Assembly: GCA_032622095.1 (NCBI GenBank)
Contig: CP136068.1
Span: 12,503,729-12,567,728 of the forward strand
DNA: 64,000 nt
Direction: 5' to 3'
From: Siphonodentalium dalli
Taxonomy: Eukaryota; Mollusca; Scaphopoda; Gadilida; Siphonodentaliidae
The notes beneath the pieces are model-generated. The model saw nothing but the letters and a program-made list of their open reading frames with translations, was not told the DNA's origin and made no database searches. The translations under genes and the position numbers were made by a program. This document shows, piece after piece, positions 58,340 to 64,000 of this stretch. Positions within the stretch are counted from its first letter, which is position 1, and each line of letters begins with the position of its first letter.

Positions 58340-60197
58340 GGCTGCGGACACACGTATCACAGTAGCGATGGCATGGTAGGTGTGACAATTTATTATGGTG
58401 GAGTTTGGTGACAAGTGGTTGTCATAATTAATATGCCATAGCAAGCCATGTCGCCATCGGCAAAATCGCACAATGAGTCTACCAAGATCTACCAGCGACG
58501 TCGATCTCTCAAACCTGAATGTCTTATCGCTCTTGATCTTTACTCAACACGCAGTGTTATATTTTGCATGCTAACACACATGTCCACTTGATAACTTAAC
58601 GAATGAACCATTTCTGTCAACAGCCATGATTGTTCTTACTAAGAACAAATCGCCCGTGTAATTTCTCAGCAAATGTAAGTGAGTCAAACCTTATGCGTAG
58701 AACTAAATGTCGCAAAATACAAAAAAAAAACGCAATTGGGGAACTGTCTTAAGTAGATAACCATGCATGCATTGGGAACATATAAAATACGTACCACATG
58801 CATGATATGTGAGTCAATGAGAACTGCCACCAGGCAACGGTCAAACACATGCAATTCTGGACGTGCAATTATATATATCGTAGCGAATACAATTTAGCGA
58901 GTAGAGATAAACTTTGGTGAAACGCAATGGGTTAATTGGTCCAGGCGACTCATTGTGCGGAAACTCAGCGGGAAACATAGCTAGCTGTGGCATATTAAGT
59001 ATGATGACCAATTGTCACCAAACTCCACCATAATAAATTATCACACCTATGACATAGCTACTGTGGTACGTGTGTCCGCAGCCATTGGCCGCGGACACGC
59101 GTACCACAGTAGCGATGGCATAGTAGGTGTGACAATTTATTATGGTGGAGTTTGGTGACAATTGGTCAACATAATTTATATGCCATAGGGAGTCAAGTCG
59201 CGCGCCGCATATTCGCACAGTGAGTCGACTGACCAATTAACCCATTGAGTTTCACCAAGGTTAATCTCTACTCATTAAGTTTAGCCACATTGTATTCTCT
59301 ACGATACATAAAATTGCACGACCGATCGTCCAGAATTGTCTTGTGTGTTAGCATTAAAAATATAACATTGCGTGTTGAGTAACGATCAACAGCGACAAGA
59401 CATTCGGTTTGATAAATCATTGAGATGTCGATCTCGACGCTGATAGAGCTTGGAAAAGACTCATTGTGTGAATGTGCGGCGGGCGACATGTCTCGCTATG
59501 GCACAGGAATATGACGACCAATTGTCACCAAAATTGCACCATAATTAATTGTCACACCTACTATGCCATCGCTACTGTGATACGTGTGTCCGCAGCCAAT
59601 TGGTCCGTCATAATTCTGTGCCATAGCTATCCATGTCGCCCGCTGATTTTCCGCACAATGAGTCGACTGGACCAATTAACCATTGCTTTTCACCAAGGTT
59701 GATCTCTACTCATTACGTTTTGCTAAATTGTATTCACGACGATATATATAATTGCACGATAGATTGTCCAGAATTGTGTTTGACCGTGGCCTGGTGGCAG
59801 TTCCTCGTTGACTCACATATCATTATTGTGGTACGTTTTTTTATATGATCTCAATGGATGCATGTTTATCTACTTATATTAATTTCATTAGTAAGAACAA
59901 TCATGGCTGTTGAGATGGGTTATTCATTAAGTTATCAAGTGGACTTGTGTGTTAGCATGCAAAATATAACACTGCGTGTTGAGTAAAGATCAACATCGAC
60001 AAGACATTCAGGTAGATACATCCTTGAGAGATCGATCGTCGCTGGTAGAGCTTGGTAGACTCATTGTGCGAATTTGCTGAGGGCGACATGGCTTGCTATG
60101 GCATATTAAATATGACAACCTATTGTCCCCAAAATCCACCATACTAAATTGTCACACCTACTATGCCATCGCTACTGTGGTACGTGTGTCCGCAGCC
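58340..60197. mobile_element. Cluster of tandem/nested foldback elements sharing one terminal repeat
   Basis: GGCTGCGGACACACGTA (or its complement) lies at 58340, 59084, 59089, 59597 and 60197, always pointing inward from an end. At least three inverted-ended units abut (58340-59084, 59089-59597, 59600-60197). The first and third are also inverted copies of each other over most of their length (CCACCAGGCAACGGTC versus GACCGTGGCCTGGTGG). The shared terminal about 140 bp contains GTGGAGTTTGGTGACAA. AAT flanks the whole cluster. No transposase frame. Confidence 0.8.
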
Positions 60198-61904
60198 AAT
60201 AGCTAAATGGTTGTAAAATAGCGCATATAAATAAATAATATCTCATTATTTCACAAGTGAAATACAGTCATGTTTTACTAAGAAAATGCTATTGAGACTG
60301 ATAGAGATCCATGTGAATGTCTGTTCATTAATAATTGGGTATGTAACACTGTAGCACTTTTGTCTTTTATAGTATTAGTAACTTTGTGCCAGAAACATGT
60401 TTATAGATTAGAGAACAGGCATGTTCTACATTTATTTTACACATTATTTCAGTTTCATATCAGACTTGGAGAGTTGAATTTCAGTTTGATACCACAGATA
60501 TTGGTAATGTGATATTTTATTTTACTTACTGAATTATATGTGGTTTATTTGTCTTAGAGTTCATTATAATATATTTACATACCAAGTGGTTATCCAACCC
60601 AGGTGGGCCAGCGCAGTTAAACCTGACCACAGATAACTGTACCGAGTATCTTGTGTGTACACTACAGGTGTTATTTAGATCATAACACATCAAAACAATC
60701 ATTATATAATTGTATTCATTATATAATTGTAATTAGGTAAAAAAGGAAAAAAAATTGCAAGCACCAGAATTGTAATTAGGTCAAAAAGGAAAAAAATTGC
60801 AAGCACCAGAAAACACCGGAAAAAAAACGTGTTTTTAGGAGCTGCGACCACGCACCCCAACCCCCCTCCGGCCTTGTGTCGGAATTTTTTTGCACGACTC
60901 CACCATGTGAGTTGCGGGAAAAAAAAAAATTTGTCCCATCGATCACCCACCCAGCCCGGCATACGTGCCCGGAAAAAAATCCCCCCCCCTGCACGCTCAA
61001 GGAATTTTCCCTCAAAGATAATCAACAAATCAGCAGCCAGTTTTCTTATGCGGACTCGACTATAGAAATTCAAGAAGCGTAACTCTACTTAATTAGGTGA
61101 GTGTAAGCCAGACAATGCAGTCTCGCACATGTTGTGATTGTTGCATATTATTATTTCAACCAAGTCGTCTCGTCATTATACGCCCAAATGGTGATATTAA
61201 TATTGAATGCCAATAAATTTTACCTGTGTCTCGCGGTTTACCAACACGAAAAGACGTTAGCCCGAAGTTACCATTGCTTTTCCCAGCCCAAATATATTTG
61301 ACAGGGTGCCATGACTAAAAACCGTCCGGAGTAGCTCAGACCGGTCGCTTGGTGTATATATAGGCGGGATTCTAGGGACCAGAACAGTGGGGGGGGGGGG
61401 TATCATTAAAACCAACACACGCACGGTTGGGGCTGCCGCCACGCGGAAGAGCCGATATTAAACCCATAACTTGCCATAATTTCAATATGATATCTGCAAT
61501 GGCATGACATGCAGACGGGACCCCCATACCGCCATCGTACCGCTAAGAACTCCACACAGATTTGTAGTGGAACTAAAGTCGACTATATTCGTAAAGAAAC
61601 AAATGCGAATCGCCCACCATGCAAAGCCATGGCAGGCAATTAACACTCGAAATGCAGACATCACCGATATGTTTGCGCCAATGAAGCGCACCGACCCGGA
61701 CCGTTCCTGTGGCGTCAGGGGTGATTTTAGTGGCCAGAACATTGGGATGTATTCACCTGAAAACCCAATCACGCACGGTTGAGGGCCGCGGCCACGCAGA
61801 AGTGCCGCTATAAACTTGCCAGAATTTCAATATTGTGCCTGCAATAACATGACTTGGATATATTTATAATATTATCCAAATATATACGTGATTAAAGACG
61901 GGAG
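60198..61904. other. No supported gene; partial repeat
   Basis: 60710-60800 has a short AATTGTAATTAGGT(C/A)AAAAAGG duplication; 61011-61110 matches the left end of the 56.26-kb element in reverse. A G-run lies at about 61388. Two antisense open frames near 61480-61780 are mutually exclusive and unsupported. Confidence 0.35.
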
Positions 61905-62520
61905 GCGTTCGTTGCAGAAATATTCATATTTGTTCAAATCGCCATCAACAGAAGGAATATTATATGCATGTAGTTTTGTTCATATGCCAAACATAATCAG
62001 CGCGTAAATAGTATATTGTCGCCAAGACGTACGATGGTGTACGTAAACAAGAGACTGCTCGTGTTACAGAAGTTGTGCTTCTGTGTACATAACACAGCGC
62101 AATTATATTGGTCAATCACACAAAAATGATATAAACGCACTTTATTATTTCCATATCAGGAAAACAGTACAAATAGCGCTCTTTATCTTTACCATATCCG
62201 GATCTAAACCAAAGCCAGATTATGTAACGTTTTTGGCCTTTGTTTGGATAACAAAGGAAATAAAATTGACAATAACATACTGTTTATGCCATATTTCTGA
62301 TTGGTAGAAGTCTGTCTAGGTTTTACTATTCTGTCTGTTTATGGCGGTTTTTGACGGAGGTGAATATTTTAACAGCATGCCCACCGCCAACGCCGCCAGT
62401 ATCTTTAAATCTTGTAAAATAGTTCATGGGCGATCTGATGCATGCATTTTTTTTTCAACTTATCGGCGTACATCGAGTGTTCGCGCGGGTATATCACGCG
62501 GTGGTTTCGCGCAAAGAATA
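61905..62520. repeat. Dispersed repeat of about 0.6 kb, copy 2
   Basis: Direct partner of 53815-54440, more diverged at its ends. Confidence 0.7.
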
Positions 62521-62800
62521 TTTCTAAATTGTATAAAACCCAAGTTAGAAGTTTCTCAGTTTTATAACCTAAACCTCCAAATTATGTTGTGATATTTCGT
62601 GACAAAAAACAAACATCTGCCATGGTACGGTTCTTGGGTGATAATGTTCTTGAATCAATTTTGTGAAATATAATTTTGATTTATATAACGCTCGTGTTCG
62701 GTTATAACTCATAACCTTAATCGAAAGAAGAGTTATTTCATATAATTTAGTCACATATTAGTAAAAAGATTTCACCAATCTCATATATATTTTGAAGACC
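62521..62800. other. No gene seen
   Basis: AT-rich DNA between two repeat regions. Confidence 0.3.
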
Positions 62801-63370
62801 TCTGTCTGTCTGTCTGTCTGTCTGTTTGTTTGTCTGTCTGTCATTAATACAAATCTACGATTCTCGACCGATCGGGACGAAACTTGGTACATGTGTGTAG
62901 TTTGACCAGGCGGTGGTCGTTGTCGTGTTGGCGACGCCCGTGCAGCGCATGCGCAGACGAGATCTCGGAAACGGGTGGAGCTATCGACTTGAAATTTGGT
63001 GTGTGAATGTATCTCGCCCCGAGTACGAATTTTATCGGATCGCCGAGCCCGTGCGACGCCAGCTTCGCGCATGCGCAGACCAGATCTTGAAACGGGTGGA
63101 GCTATCGACTTGAAATTTGGTATGTGAATGTATCTTGCCTCGGTTACGAATTTTATCGGGTCGCCGAGCCCGTGCGACGCAAGCTTCGCGCATGCGCAGA
63201 CGAGATCTCGGAAACGGGTGGAGCTATCGACTTGAAATTTGGTAAGTGAATGTATCTTGCCCCGGATACGAATTTTATCGGGTCGCCGAGCCCGTGCGAC
63301 GCCAGCTTCGCGCATGCGCAACCAGATCTCGGAAACGGGTAGAGCTATCGACTTGAAATTTGTTTTTTGA
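62801..63370. repeat. (TCTG)n tract followed by a 121-bp minisatellite
   Basis: A TCTG/TTTG microsatellite (62801-62841) precedes about 3.5 units of 121-122 bp; CTATCGACTTGAAATTTG recurs at 62981, 63102, 63224 and 63345. Each unit includes GCGCATGCGCA, an NRF-1-like palindrome. The long minus frame across it (187 codons) is repeat-driven. Confidence 0.9.
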
Positions 63371-64000
63371 ATAGCCCGGACAACGTAGCCCGGACAACGT
63401 CGGGCTCATCGGCTAGTTATATATATTCCAAAAATTCTTTGCGATCAACAATTATGTCTCGGGAACAAACACCGATCAATCAAGCATCGAGAAAAGAAAC
63501 CGAGTTTTCATAATTTCATAATAAGTTTGAGCCATATATTGCCATGGGTTGGCGTCCGACGTGCGTGCATCAATCGACAATTTCCGTTGGCACGCCCCAC
63601 AGGCCACATCACCCATATCGTAACCAAACTTCAAATGGATCTTCGGGGAGCCATCGATTTGTTCCGAAATGCATTAACACATTCATGACCGCCAACAATC
63701 GTCTTCGATTTCAAATTTGAATCAATGGGCATACACTGTAGCCCGCATTTCTTGGAGAATTAAAAAAAAAATGTAAAATCATGTTTAGGATCACCTCTGG
63801 ATGGAAGCTATCGAATTTGATCGATATTCAATGAAAAAACGGCAGCCATCTTGGATTTTACTCTTTGCATGACTAATTCCTTCGGCACACTCTTCGTGCC
63901 ACATCCGTCACCCAATCGTCGCCAATCTTCACGTGGTTCTTCTGGGTGACCTCTAAAATGAGGGATCTATTTATTCTAAATTAATTATAAAACATGGCCA
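63371..64000. repeat. Dispersed repeats, two related units
   Basis: AGCCCGGACAACGT occurs twice (63373-63403). From 63590 and 63890, two units about 300 bp apart share CACGCC/ACTCTTCGTGCCACATC, then ACCCAATCGTCGCCAA-like, then a GGATCTTCGG/GGTTCTTCTGG motif. The same family in reverse is at 4330-4455. Confidence 0.6.

Noticed and set aside
61482-61782. Pair of antisense open frames of 92-96 codons
   Set aside because: Mutually exclusive, no recognised motif, no promoter or splice evidence.
62758-63321. 187-codon minus frame with repeated arginine-rich segments
   Set aside because: Follows the 121-bp minisatellite and the TCTG tract; periodic artefact.

Overview
The window is nuclear DNA of an animal, most likely a marine invertebrate. 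It is AT-rich, gene-poor, has no operon-style coding, and is packed with satellites, minisatellites, foldback elements, short inverted-repeat (MITE-like) elements, a broken non-LTR retrotransposon and relics of large-DNA-virus or Polinton-type genes. Motifs such as ATGGCGGCC and GGCCTATA are frequent in echinoderm, hemichordate and some mollusc genomes, but the sequence alone does not fix the phylum. One 100-N assembly gap lies at 46293-46392. No complete conventional multi-exon host gene was recognised.

Layout. 1-3.35 kb: compact intronless genes. A 5'-truncated CCHC zinc-knuckle gene is followed by two copies of a divergent gene-pair module. Each module has a central bidirectional promoter that is itself an inverted repeat. 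Four 3' ends carry a stem-loop matching the animal replication-dependent histone mRNA 3' stem-loop, yet none of the proteins is a histone; one looks like an OTU-fold protein with Ser where the catalytic Cys is expected. This is the most unusual item in the window. 3.67-3.96 kb: a 30-bp minisatellite arranged as a near-perfect palindrome. 6.87-9.81 kb: a 2.9-kb element with roughly 350-410-bp inverted ends. It carries a genome-packaging-type ATPase (one frame, four stops, polyQ/H linker, repeat tail) and a truncated zinc-finger gene; it appears to be a degraded relic of a Polinton/adintovirus-like element.

9.8-32 kb: repeats. These include diverged tandem arrays (10.9-13.4 kb), a minisatellite (14.0-14.6 kb), a repeat pair in opposite orientation (14.6-15.5 and 28.2-29.1 kb), a 4.3-kb foldback element with 1.2-kb arms around about 40 tandem units (16.1-20.4 kb), and two short inverted-repeat elements with visible 6-bp target duplications (20.7 and 26.1 kb). 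33.2-34.5 kb: the best candidate host promoter (NRF-1, CRE and CCAAT motifs) with a first exon, a consensus splice donor and a matching in-phase acceptor, giving a very short reading frame.

36.1-46.3 kb: a recent, nearly identical higher-order tandem array. An 887-bp unit (10 copies, the last cut by the gap) alternates with a 450-bp inverted-ended unit (4 copies) in the order X-BBB-X-B-X-BBB-X-BB(B). 46.4-47.7 kb: closely spaced, partly duplicated minus-strand reading frames of unknown, possibly viral, origin. 48.5-64 kb: roughly 150-bp palindromes, a truncated reverse transcriptase (51.4-52.6 kb), a tandem/nested foldback cluster (58.3-60.2 kb), a 121-bp minisatellite in which every unit has an NRF-1-like palindrome (62.9-63.4 kb), and dispersed repeats to the end.
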